The position numbers and the translations under genes were made by a program. DNA of 64,000 bases from Pycnococcus provasolii (taxonomy: Eukaryota; Chlorophyta; Pseudoscourfieldiophyceae; Pseudoscourfieldiales), in NCBI GenBank assembly GCA_049487715.1, contig CP150546.1, forward strand, positions 186,001-250,000, read 5' to 3'. The notes under the pieces were generated by a model. It was not told the origin of the DNA, made no database searches, and saw only the letters and a program-made list of their open reading frames with translations. Shown here one piece after another: positions 45,878 through 56,500 of the stretch (position 1 is the stretch's first letter; every line of letters starts with the position of its first letter).

Positions 45878-46825
45878 TCACAGCATCCTCAAGTTGCGTC
45901 CATACAACAAACCCCTAGGTCCATCACTTCGGGCCTCCTTCACACGCAGAATTGTCCGCATCACTTTGGCCTCCAGCCCAGGGGCATGCGCCCGCGCCAC
46001 GTACACGAAATCACCCACCTCAAACTTCCTGAGCTTACGCCAGTACGTACCGTCACGCATCTGTGCGTACCGCAGCGAATCCCGGTGCTGCGCCACTTTC
46101 AGATTCGAGTCGATGGTGGCCACTAACTTTTTCATGGCCACCGCCCGTTCCAACAAGCTCACCGCCGTCTGTTCCGTTGCCATCAACGCGTTCTCGTCGT
46201 CAACACCCTCATAGGCTAACTCTTCTTCAAATGCCTTGCTGCTTGCCAACGGCAACTGAGGTTGAGTGCCATAAACTGCCTCGAACGGGCTCACTCCCGT
46301 GGATGCCTGTTTGCTGCAGCGGTAGCCCAGCACAACCCACATCAGCAACACATCCCAGTCCTTGCGTTCGTCAGCGTCCACCGTCAGCCTTCTGAGCGCC
46401 CCCTTCACCGTTTGCACCGCGCGCTCCACTTGACCATTGGCCTGAGGGTGATTGCGTGAAGTAGTGCGATGATCAATGCACGCCTCTCTCAGCAACTCCG
46501 CGAATTCGCCACCGACGAATTCCTGTCCATTATCTGATGTGACTACTGCAGGAGCGCCATACCTACTGAGTACATGCTGTAGGAACGCGTAAGCAACATT
46601 CGACGACGTCCGGTCCGGTGTCGGCACTGCCACCAGCTCCTTGCTAAACGCGTCAATGAACAGCAGAATATAGCGGTTGCCACGCTCCGTCTCTTTGAAT
46701 GGACCTGCGAAGTCAACGTGCCATCTAAAGAAGAGCCCCTGTATCGGCAACGATTGCAGCTTGGTGCCACCTGCCACCTTTGTCGGGCGCGCCTTAGCTA
46801 GATCGCACGCCCCGCAGTTTGCCAT
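45878..46825 (-). pseudogene. Ty3/gypsy-type integrase fragment
   Basis: The 315-residue frame encodes retrotransposon integrase. It begins inside the zinc finger (ANCGACDLAKA, the CxxC half), followed by the core with WHVDFAGPF (first Asp), TSDNGQEFVGG (second Asp) and NHPQANGQVERAVQTVKGAL (the Glu). A C-terminal GDFVYVARAHAPGLEA segment resembles the GPY/F-type domain. The first His pair of the finger and all of the upstream protease, reverse transcriptase and RNase H are missing. A frame on the same strand at 46794-47042 may be the shifted continuation but carries no recognisable motif. The catalytic triad is intact, but the element is truncated and cannot be autonomous. Confidence 0.85.
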
Positions 46826-48132
46826 GATTGAGCCGCCGCTTCCCTTGCCGCGTCTCCGTCAGCTGGTCGGCAATCTCGATCTTGAACGGGCCGTCCACCC
46901 CGTGGTACCCCGGGATGTCCTCGTTGCTCCACCTAACGGTCCCTTTGTTAACAAACTCCCGACACCTTGGGGGAGGGTCCCAAACCTCAACCAACCTTCG
47001 CCAGGCAAAAGCCCTTGGGGTTGGGGGAAACCAAAACACCATCTCCTATCGCCTCCTCTCCTCTCCTTAAACCCCAAACACATCTCTTCTCCTCACCTCA
47101 ACACCGCCACGCCACCCACCATCATGCGCCACGACAGTTGACGGCTTGACGCCGTACAGACTCCTGACCCCTAAGGTTCCCCGGGGAGGTCCCCGGGGAT
47201 AGCCGCCTTAGGAGCGGTTGTCCTTGTTCGTACTGACGTGTAACCTTCACCCTTTTTCGGTTTACCTTAAGTTCTCCTTCGTCTGTTTACGCGCGGCAGA
47301 GCGTAACGCGGCACTCGAAGGCGCCACCTGCCACACCTCCTCCAGTGGCGTTCTCCAACAGCTACTAGACGTAGAGCGACCAGAGATCCTCAACAAAACT
47401 AGACGTTCGGGGTTGGGTCCCAAACCTAATCAAATCTCTAGAAGATTCAATTTTTGTTTTTACGCGCGTTATTAGGGGATTTCCCCCAGGATCAGGAGAA
47501 GCCTGCTTCGGGCTTCCCCCTCCCCCGAGGCCCCGAGCAGATCCCTCTTGAGCCCTCCCCCTCCCCCTCCTCCCTCGGGTAGGTAGCTCAAGCTCCAGGG
47601 GAAAAAAACACACAACACAAAAGCCGTTCAATTTGACAGAGAGGGGAATTGGAATTCCGTAGCCCGTCAGCCGCTGCGGGGGTCCCTTCATTTTCATTTC
47701 ATTCGCCCCCTTCCCTTCCTTCCCCCCTCCAAACTCCCCCCTGATTTTCAGGTTCGATCTGCTTCGGCGCGATCCTTCGAGGCTTTGAGTGAGTCGTCAT
47801 AATAAACGCCATCGATCTTGATACAGTATTATTCGATCTGGACAGTGAGAGTGCCTCCTCGCTCGGCGTTCCGTCGTCGTCGTCGTCGCCGCCACCGTCC
47901 ATCGGGCTGCATACACCACCACCACCACCACCACACTCACTCACAGAAAAAGGGAGATCTCGATTTATCTTTATTGAAGAGTCCAAGCAGCAGCACACTT
48001 TTCAAAAACCCTGCCGCGGCTGCTGATTTGAACAACTTCACCTCTCACCGAGATCGCGCTGAGCTGAAGCCTGAAGGCGTTCGTTTGTGGACATCTTCCT
48101 CGCAGCTTACGGTGATCGTCGCCCACCAACAT
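46826..48132. other. Long spacer and 5' region of the KH gene
   Basis: No gene is supported. Around 47180-47205 there are GTTCCCCGGGGAGGTCCCCG palindromic blocks, and around 47800-47950 a stretch rich in CGTCGTCG and CACCACCAC. The frame of the KH gene opens with a TTG at 47818, but its first ATG is 48133. A 5' intron here cannot be excluded. Confidence 0.4.
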
Positions 48133-51100
48133 ATGTCAACAACTGCTCCTCAACTTTTTGCCACCCGAACAACAACAACAACGTCATCATCATCGCCACA
48201 GCAGCAGCGGACGCCAGAGTACGTTCACCTCCACATCACCATCACCAAGAAGGTTGAAGCCAACAACAGCTGGGCTACCCGCGTCGTTCCCTCGTACATC
48301 GACGTCGTAAGCGCACAGCTGATCGCAAAACCAACGACAAACGACATCATGCTCGCGTCAACATCGCCAACCACTTCGTCATCATCGCAAGGATCGTCAT
48401 GTGCTCAACATCCAGCAGCACCAGAAGAAGCCACCACTACCCCTACTTCCTCTGTCGTCACCGACGCGCAGCTCGCCGAGCCTGCCAGTCTCAATCCGAG
48501 CGCCACGCCATTCGAAGCTCCTGATGCGCCGCCGGAGCAGCAGCAGAAGCTGCAGCAGCCGACGTTATCGTCGACGACCGAGAAGCACTCCTCGGAGTCG
48601 CCCATGTACTTCCTTCCCACCAGTACTGGTAGCATGCTTGGAGCCAACTCGCCTGCAGCTGCTGACACGACCGATACTGCAACTTCTAGCATGCCACGAG
48701 GAGGAGAAGGAGGAGGAGACATTAGCAGCAACAGCAAGGATGCGGCTGCGGCGGAAGCGGGAGCGGCACAGCGCTCGTATCGTCACGCGGTTGCGCCAGC
48801 TGCTGCAGCTGACGACTCTCTCTTTTCCTCCTCTACCGCTGCGACGATACCAACTTCGAGGCTTCACGGAGGAGATGACCAAAAGCAACAGCAGCAGAGC
48901 CACCAACACAATCATCATCACCATCATCGCAATCACCACCATCATCATCCAAGCCAGCACCAACACGCCAGCACCCAAGCTGCTGCTGCTGCTGCTACCG
49001 CAAATGCAACGACGTCGACGACGACATCGTGGCAGCTACAGCAGCGCGAGATTGATCATCATCGAACGTCTACGCTTCCACGTCCCACGACGAACACCGT
49101 ACAGCTGGCGACTACGTACGCATCGCCCGACAGCAGCCAAAACCATCCCGTGCTGCTTTGCGCGCACAACTCGCTGCAGGAGCGCCAGCTGCCCATCCCG
49201 CTTCGTGTGCTGCGCAATCAGCAGCGTTACGCGTGCATTATGGACGAGGCGCCGCAGATGCCCGAGTACTCGGTGATGCGTCCGGGCGACGAGGGAATCC
49301 TCTACGAGCAATCGTTCTACCTGCCAATCAGCACGCTGGGCAACGGCAATGGCATCGACTTTACCGGGCGTGAAAAGTCCAACTCAAAGCCGGCAGAACT
49401 CTTCACGATGGGGTCACTGCCGCCGAGTGCGACGTACGAGGATCCACAGTTGACGAAGGTCGAGGGCGCTGGAGGCGACGAGGCGGCGGCTGAGATGACG
49501 CCGGCTGTTCGCATCTTCATGACGCACTTCGCCGCAGGCTTTGTTCTCGGGCCTCGTGGGCGATGCTACCGCGCACTGCAGAACCAACTTGGCGTGGAGA
49601 TCACGACCAAGATTGACACCACGACGTGGACGGTCGACGGGTACCGCGAGCCACATCGGTGCTTCGTTGTGACAGCGAAGAACGGGCATCGCGACAGCAC
49701 AGCCTCCTCCAGCGTGCAGCAGCAGCAGCAGGAAATCGATGAGATGGCAAACGCGATGTACGGCGGTCGCACTGGTGAGAGTGACCGTGGTGGTGGTGGC
49801 AGCAGTGGTGGTGGTGTCAACGACACGGCTCGTTCGTACCCATCGTCATTCGGCGGATTAGGGGGGGCCAGTGCTCCTCTGCACGGCCTCACGTGCAACG
49901 ACCAGATCAACATGGCCGTGATGATTATCCGAAAGGCGGTGGTGCGATACCGCGAGCTGTGCATTGGGAAGGTTCGCGAGCCGGGTGATGTGCACAACAC
50001 TACGACGAAATCACACACGGAGCAGGAGCAGCAGCAGGATGAATCGGCGTATGCAAAGGGCAGAGCCGATGGCGAGGAGCCGTCGTCGGATGGAGGAGGA
50101 GAAGGAGGCGTCGTCGTCGTCACGGAGTCGGGCGAAAACGCCGACGCCGCCGCCGCTGCCCCCGCCGCCGCCCCCGCCGTCGTCGACGAGGAGTCGTCCG
50201 AGGATGCTAAACAATCTTCTGCTACAAAGGAAGATGTTGCCGCTGAGGTCGCCGCCAGTGATGCTGACAAGAATAACGACAACAGCAACAATACCAACAG
50301 CAACAATGCTGCCATCATCAACACGGCTAGGATGCAGATGATCTGCGGCATCCCGTTCGAGTTTAAGCCGCCGCCTAAGCGCAAATGCCCGCATGCCGCA
50401 AAGATTGCCGAAGATATGCTGGAGCGCCGAGGCACCGCTCAGGTGACCTTCAACAACAAGCGTGGATATGGCGGCAAGTTTGACCGACGCTCACGCCATT
50501 CGGAGATGCCAATTCGGCAGCCATACGGCAAGCATCATGCTGGCGGGAGCGCGGGTGACCTGATCGAGCGTGCCAATTCGCTTGGGATTGGCGAAACGAC
50601 GACGTCAGATTACGGGGTATTTCCTACGAAGCCATTCTCCCCAAACTTGGGAAGCTGCGAGGATCTTGCGCCAGACGGAGATGCGACGACGCAAGGTTAC
50701 CTGCAGAAGAATAGGGATGATGGCGGCTTAGCCACGTTTATGAGGCTTGGCGGTCGTCTCGGCGGCAGCGGCGGCGGCAGTGCCGTCGGATCCCCTTCGG
50801 ATTGGAACGCATATGGAGGCGGCGCCATGCGACGCCGCGGATCAAGTCCCGGTGGCATGAACGGCAACTATTACAGCGGCGGACGCTCGAAGGGCATGAA
50901 TAACAACTCACGTCGCCCTCGCGCCAACTCGTCAGGTGGCTACTTCGGCGGAGAGTACGGCGGAGGAGGCATGTCCCCGATGAATTCCCCGCTGACGTCC
51001 CCAATTGCACCCGGGATGCCGTACGACATGTCGTCGTACTACGGCTACGCCGCATCGCCGGAGTACATAGCGGCTGTCATGGGTGCTAGCAGCCCATACG

Positions 51101-51396
51101 GCTTTTTCGACCCGTACGGCGCAAACGCTGGCTACCCTGCTGGAAGTCCAACCTACGCGCAGCCTTCGCCCGGCGTCTACGGACTGACGGACCCTGGAGC
51201 GATCGCTTACGGCGGCTACGGCTACGACGGCACGTACTTTGGAGTCCCGCTTCCGATGGGTGGTGAGGTGGCGTCGCCGCCGAACGCCCCCTTCTATCCG
51301 CCTCCGACAGCGCCGGCGCCGTCGACGCAGGAGGAATTTGACGCGCTGTCAAACCCATCTTGCGTCGATCCAGTCACTTCGACAGCGGCGATGTGA
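48133..51396 (+). CDS. Large low-complexity RNA-binding protein with a KH-like motif
   Basis: The 1087-residue product is dominated by Gln, His, Thr, Ser and Ala runs in its first 350 residues. Near residues 455-515 is an ordered stretch: AVRIFMTHFAAGFVLGPRGR, CYRALQNQLGVEITTKI and CFVV. The GPRG loop between two helices and the LGVEI strand match a KH domain. It is followed after an insertion by DQINMAVMIIRKAVVRYREL. A second low-complexity region and a basic FNNKRGYGGKF/RRSR stretch lead to a Gly/Tyr/Pro-rich C-terminus (SYYGYAASPEYIAA). This resembles an RNA-granule protein. The domain call is moderate; target and role are unknown. Confidence 0.72.
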   Translation: MSTTAPQLFATRTTTTTSSSSPQQQRTPEYVHLHITITKKVEANNSWATRVVPSYIDVVSAQLIAKPTTNDIMLASTSPTTSSSSQGSSCAQHPAAPEEATTTPTSSVVTDAQLAEPASLNPSATPFEAPDAPPEQQQKLQQPTLSSTTEKHSSESPMYFLPTSTGSMLGANSPAAADTTDTATSSMPRGGEGGGDISSNSKDAAAAEAGAAQRSYRHAVAPAAAADDSLFSSSTAATIPTSRLHGGDDQKQQQQSHQHNHHHHHRNHHHHHPSQHQHASTQAAAAAATANATTSTTTSWQLQQREIDHHRTSTLPRPTTNTVQLATTYASPDSSQNHPVLLCAHNSLQERQLPIPLRVLRNQQRYACIMDEAPQMPEYSVMRPGDEGILYEQSFYLPISTLGNGNGIDFTGREKSNSKPAELFTMGSLPPSATYEDPQLTKVEGAGGDEAAAEMTPAVRIFMTHFAAGFVLGPRGRCYRALQNQLGVEITTKIDTTTWTVDGYREPHRCFVVTAKNGHRDSTASSSVQQQQQEIDEMANAMYGGRTGESDRGGGGSSGGGVNDTARSYPSSFGGLGGASAPLHGLTCNDQINMAVMIIRKAVVRYRELCIGKVREPGDVHNTTTKSHTEQEQQQDESAYAKGRADGEEPSSDGGGEGGVVVVTESGENADAAAAAPAAAPAVVDEESSEDAKQSSATKEDVAAEVAASDADKNNDNSNNTNSNNAAIINTARMQMICGIPFEFKPPPKRKCPHAAKIAEDMLERRGTAQVTFNNKRGYGGKFDRRSRHSEMPIRQPYGKHHAGGSAGDLIERANSLGIGETTTSDYGVFPTKPFSPNLGSCEDLAPDGDATTQGYLQKNRDDGGLATFMRLGGRLGGSGGGSAVGSPSDWNAYGGGAMRRRGSSPGGMNGNYYSGGRSKGMNNNSRRPRANSSGGYFGGEYGGGGMSPMNSPLTSPIAPGMPYDMSSYYGYAASPEYIAAVMGASSPYGFFDPYGANAGYPAGSPTYAQPSPGVYGLTDPGAIAYGGYGYDGTYFGVPLPMGGEVASPPNAPFYPPPTAPAPSTQEEFDALSNPSCVDPVTSTAAM

Positions 51397-51652
51397 AGGA
51401 GGTGTTAGGTGGGGAGAAACGGTGAGAGAGAGAGTGAGTGAGAGATAGGGTTGGGTGGCCGAACGACGCGAGACACAAAGAGGATGACGACCAAGACAGA
51501 AAGAGGCAGCCGGGGTAAGCTCGGGCTGAGCACGAGTCAATAGGAGGCGCGCAACCCACGCGTGACATGGAACGTGACACGATGCGAGAGATGGGGGCGG
51601 GGATTTTTTTGGAGTAAGACTTACGAATCGCATTTTCACACTATGTTTTGGG

Positions 51653-52822
51653 CTAGAATTCCTCGTCGCGTCGCTGGCCGTCCCAGCCGGCGTTGGCGCC
51701 ACGCCTGAGCTCATGGGAGTTGCACGTCCATTGCGCATCTCCCGCACGTCGCGCCGCCTCGTGCGCGCTCTCAGCGCCCGCATCGTCGTAACGGAATGAG
51801 ATCGCGACGCTCGCCCCGTAGGTGGTCACCTCGTGCCACCATCCTTCGGGGATGAGCAGTGCGTCGCCAGGATGAAGCGTTACGAGCGTGCTCCTTGCAT
51901 TTTCGTAGCATGGGAACAGCGACGCCATCACGCCGTCATCGAGCGGCGCAGGCAGCTTGCTTCGCTCACTACCCCACGTACCGTCGTTCGGATCGCGCGT
52001 CGGATACAGGTGTTTTCGCATTCGTGGGCTGAAGAGGCGAACTTGCTTGGAGCCGAATACATTCAGCAGGAGCGACGACACCTGGTCGCGGTGCAGCGGC
52101 GTGACGGCGACGTTCTGCTTCTCGGTCGCCGTGTTTCCAGCCTGCACGAAGATTTCGATGTCCTGCACGTGCGTATTCAGGCCCATGGGCGCCAGCACTC
52201 TCTCCGCAAAGCCGTAGGCGTGCTCGCTGATCGGCTTGAACAGGTGCTCGGCGATTGGCGCGCCGGTGACGTAGACGCGCTCGCCGTTCGCGGCTCGCCT
52301 TAGAAAGCTCGAGAACGTCATCCGCCTGGCGTCCTCGTTCGCCATTGGCACGCTCGTGTACACGTCGATGTCGCCCTCGTGTGCCATGTGCATGCGCATA
52401 GACTCGAGGCTGAGTCTCATGGCGATTTCGTTGCACATGGCCGCCTTTCTTAGCAGCGCAGGCGCTTGGTGTGCTCCCACGACGTCTGCAAGCTCGTTTG
52501 GTTTAGGCATGTTGTCGACGGCGTCTTCCACTTCGAAGACGTACGTGTCCGCCGTTCCTCTTTTGTCCGCCGCGGCTGCCTGTAGCGCGTCTGCCGCCTG
52601 TCCAGGACACGACCACGTTTTCTTCTGCCACGGTTCCCTGGCGGCGGCGTCTTCGTCGAGGCGCGTCTGCCACGTGTCGACGAGCGGGGCACCACGAGCG
52701 GGGCCGGCCGCGTGTGTCTTCCAGGCTGCCGCCGCCGCCGCCGCCGCCGTCGTGCACGTGAGGAGGACGGACAGGGCCAGGGCCAGGGCCAAATATCCTC
52801 GTGATCGCGACGACGACGACAT
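51653..52822 (-). CDS. Secreted or ER JmjC/cupin-8 domain oxygenase
   Basis: The 389-residue protein starts at 52822 with a signal peptide (SRGYLALALALSVLLTCTTA). The catalytic fold carries VTPLHRDQVSSLLLNVFGSK, where HRD is the HxD iron-binding pair, and PGDALLIPEGWWHEVTTYG, where the His is the third ligand. That arrangement is typical of cupin-8/JmjC Fe(II)/2-oxoglutarate hydroxylases. A signal peptide on such an enzyme points to the secretory pathway, where relatives hydroxylate or demethylate proteins. The open frame extends to 52996, but the ATG at 52822 starts the signal peptide. The substrate is unknown. Confidence 0.85.
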   Translation of the reverse strand: MSSSSRSRGYLALALALSVLLTCTTAAAAAAAAWKTHAAGPARGAPLVDTWQTRLDEDAAAREPWQKKTWSCPGQAADALQAAAADKRGTADTYVFEVEDAVDNMPKPNELADVVGAHQAPALLRKAAMCNEIAMRLSLESMRMHMAHEGDIDVYTSVPMANEDARRMTFSSFLRRAANGERVYVTGAPIAEHLFKPISEHAYGFAERVLAPMGLNTHVQDIEIFVQAGNTATEKQNVAVTPLHRDQVSSLLLNVFGSKQVRLFSPRMRKHLYPTRDPNDGTWGSERSKLPAPLDDGVMASLFPCYENARSTLVTLHPGDALLIPEGWWHEVTTYGASVAISFRYDDAGAESAHEAARRAGDAQWTCNSHELRRGANAGWDGQRRDEEF

Positions 52823-53542
52823 GTCAACTAATCTTAAGCTCTTTCTGATCCCAAAGAAAAGAAAGCGTTGTTGTTTGACGAGACCCGCGGCCGGTGGAAG
52901 GAGAAGACCACCAACAGGTTCATGAGTGCATCCCGAGGAGGGGCCTTGCCAGGTCCACCGGCCACCACCTCCGGCCATTTTCATTGGATCTGCCAAGTGC
53001 CAATAAGACCTTATGGCTTATGATGTTCCCGCCCTCGCTTTTGAGTCCTCTGGCATCGTCTTGAACCCACCTTTGCAAACTATGCACGTTGTCCAAGTTC
53101 CAACACCAACTTGCCTTCCTTCGCGTCTTTCCTTCCTTGCTTGCTTGCTTTGCTTGTCCCTTGCAAGTCACTTGCAAGTCCATTTTGCTTGCTTGTGCAT
53201 GAAAAACTCAAAAGCAAAACGTACTTTAGCAAGGAGGTGGGTCCCATCAATCACATCACATCACATCACGTGTGTGTTCGCGCCTATCCTACTGTACTCC
53301 CAATATTTTATCACACCGTCCCTTCCCGGCCGCTTGCCGCTTCCCAATACTCAACCCAACCTTGCATACTGTACAACTGTACAACTTGAACTGGCCATTC
53401 AAAAAAAACAGGCCATTTCCTCACGAGTGCTCACACTCAAGCGGCCTAAGTACTTCAATCTCTTTGTGTCTAAGTCTCCTCGGTTACTTCTTATCGTACC
53501 TATATTCACATACCATACAAGTAGTTTGTAGCAAGCACGAAC
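52823..53542. promoter_or_regulatory. Divergent promoter with CTTGCAAGTCACTTGCAAG motif
   Basis: This interval separates divergent starts at 52822 and 53543. A palindromic motif CTTGCAAGTCACTTGCAAG lies at 53160-53178, next to a TTGC-rich tract at 53137-53200. Read in reverse, it matches the motif upstream of the gene at 8823. Near 53247-53266 is a run of CACAT repeats. No gene is supported. Confidence 0.5.
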
Positions 53543-56500
53543 ATGCTGATGATGATGATGAAGACGACGACAAACTTCACGCACCGAACGCTCGTCATGT
53601 GCCTCGTGGCGTCCGCCGTGTTGGGAAGCACGATGACAAGCGGTGCCACAGCGATCGTTGACGACGCGCTTGCGGGAACCTTCTACGGCCTGAACGTCAA
53701 CTCACCGCCACCTCCGAGTCCGCCGCCGCCGCCGCCGCCGCCGCCGCCTCCGAGCCCGCCGCCTCCTCCTCCGCCACCGCCTCCTCCTCCGCCACCTCCG
53801 GGCCAGGCGGTGATATGCCGCGGCGCCGAGAACGAGGTCATCAACTGCGCACCTCCAAGGGCGCCTGCGAGTCCGCCGCCGCCGCCGAGCCCGCCGCCTT
53901 CTCCACCACCGCCGCCGTCCCCTCCTCCACCACCGCCTTTACCACCGCCTCCTCCTCCTCCACCACCGCCGCCTCCACCTTCGCCACCGCCACCCCCTCC
54001 CCCCGCTCCGCCGCCGCCGCCGAGCCCGCCGCCGCCGAGCCCTCCGCCGCCGCCGCCGAGCCCGCCGCCAAGCCCGCCGCCGCCGCCAAGCCCGCCGCCA
54101 CCGGGTCTGCCACCAACGCCACAGGCGCCGCCACCAATCCCGCCGCTGCAGGTGAACGCGACCGACGAATCGCCGCCGCTAAGCCCGCCCCCTCCGGGCG
54201 CCAACGAGACGGTCTGCCCGAAAGGAATGTGGCGCAAGGCACCCGGAGCGAACTGCACGGATGTGAACGCCTGCGAAATCGCACCCTGCTTTCCCGACGT
54301 GGAGTGTACCGACATGCCTGCGCCGGCGGAGGGTCGAACCTGCGGTGCCTGTCCGCCTCTATACAAGGGCAACGGCACGGTGTGCGAGGTGGAAGACGAC
54401 AAGGCGTTCGAAGCTTCGATCGTAAACGCGATCAAGGCATTGCCGTTGGATCTCGTCGCCGTCATCGGCATGGCGCAGGAGAGACTTGGCAACGAATCCT
54501 CGGCACCGTATGAGCAGCTCGCGCTCGCACATATGGACATCAAGATGAATAACTTCACAGCCGATAAGTTCAACGGGAAATTGCGCGCTGCATTCACGCG
54601 TGCCACGGCGTCCGTGATGGAGGTTCACGAGCCGAGCGCCATCGTCACAGATTTGAAGCCGTACGTCGCTGCATTATCGCCCGACCCCAATCCTGAGGAA
54701 TCGGTGCCATCGGTGGACATGACGTTCTTCGCGGACGGCGCGTGCAGAACCCCGTTCGACGGAACGCCGACGAGCGCCACGGTGGAGAGCGGCAAGTGCG
54801 TAGAACTGAAGAAGGGCGAGGATGGCGTAGTCGTGAAGGTCATGATTGCAGACAAGGTGTACATTGGCGTGGACGAGACGTGCGAAAAGGCACAAGTCAA
54901 CCAAGATCTGAACTGCATGACCGACGGGTCGGAGTGCTGCCCGATTTCAGACGAAAGCGGACTTTTGTTCGCGTACAAGACCAATATGGCCACGGAGGCA
55001 GCTCCAGGGCCGACTTGCGATGATTTGAAGTTCTGGACTCCAGATTTCGACACCACGAAGTGTGATGCGGAGTGTGCGACAACGCCGTGCGCGGGTCTCG
55101 ACCGTGTTGCGCAGTGCGGAGGCTGCAAGTCCGGCTCGATGTGCTTCCCGTGCGGCAAGGAGGCGCGCCGAATGCTGCAAGCGGAGGAGCCGCTGCCTGC
55201 AATCAGCTTGACGATCGGCGCCGTTGTCCCGGCAAGTGAAGTTGAGCTGTACGTGGAAAAGCTCGACAACAGCATGGCCAGCGGAGAGTTTGTGAGCAAG
55301 CTGAAGAGCTTAGCGCCGGAGGGTACCATCTTTCCCGACCCACTTGTGGTTGGGGGAATCGACAGCGCGACTGCTCTCGACGATCATGTGATGGAGACGC
55401 TGACCTGCGCAACGACGTTGAATGCGGGAATTCCACCGCCGCCGCCGCCTCCCCCTCCTCCTCCACCTGGAGGCTTTAACATTCGGCCAACTACCACCTT
55501 GGCACCCTTCTTCACGCTGCCGAGAGATGACCAGCTCGAAGCTTGCTCTGCAAACGCGACGCTGAAGATGATCGAGGACGCGAAGGAAATCTCGGAGAAG
55601 CTTGCGAGTATGGAAAATCGTGAGGAGGCCCGCATTGCCGCGGATTCGGTACGCCGCTCACCGCCGCCGCCGCCGTCGCCGCCACCTCCTCCTCCGCCGC
55701 CGCCGTCGCCGCCGCCGCCGCCGCCGTCGCTGCCGCCACCACCTCCTCCGCCGCCGCCTCAAAAAGCAAAAGACGCAAAAGAGGATCCGCTCGGCATGGG
55801 AACTGGGATGGATGACGGGTCTTTCTGGGCATTTTTCGTGTTCGTCATTATCCTCCTTCCCCTGCTTTGCTGCGCTGGATTGGGCTTTGGAGCTTACATG
55901 GCCATTTCGAAGGGCATGATCAAGATGCCGTCAATGCCGTCAATGCCGTCGATGCCGTCAATGGGCAGGAAAAAGGGGGACGCGTACTCGGCAGACCGAC
56001 CCGTGGACGTGGAGATGGGGGAGTGGGAAGCGAATCCCACGGGAGCGGCAAGCGCCGACCTGCCTCCTCCTCCTCCTACGGGAGCACCGGAAGGCACCGT
56101 CATGGGACATATGCAAACCGCGTACGTGCCGGCGGATGGTGCGATGCCCTACAGCTCCCCATCAGGCGGCGAGAATCCCGCTTTCGAGGCACAGGAGGGC
56201 GACATCGATGCATCTCAGATGACGAGCCCCGTGATGTCGAATCCGACGTACGACATCGACGGCGGAAACGGCGAGGCGAGCGCGGCAGACGAAGGTAGCA
56301 GCGCTGCGCCGCTGGACGGCAAATCGATGGTTATCGATATCTTCCGTATAGTGGACAAGGACAAGAGCGGCGAGGTGGACAAGGCTGAGCTCCTGCGCGC
56401 GCTCGAGGCTGACGAAAGACTTCAGCGGTTGATGGACGAACCAGCTCGTCCCACCACCGACGGGGAAAGCGACACTCTCGCGCAGGTGCTCGCAGAGCTC

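Noticed and set aside
47218-47475. 85-residue plus-strand frame in the spacer after the integrase fragment
   Set aside because: It has no domain, and its position in repeat-rich spacer makes chance likely.
53683-54606. Gly-rich minus-strand frame opposite the proline-rich region
   Set aside because: It is the complement of CCG/CCT proline codons, giving Gly by necessity. The plus strand has a signal peptide and domains.
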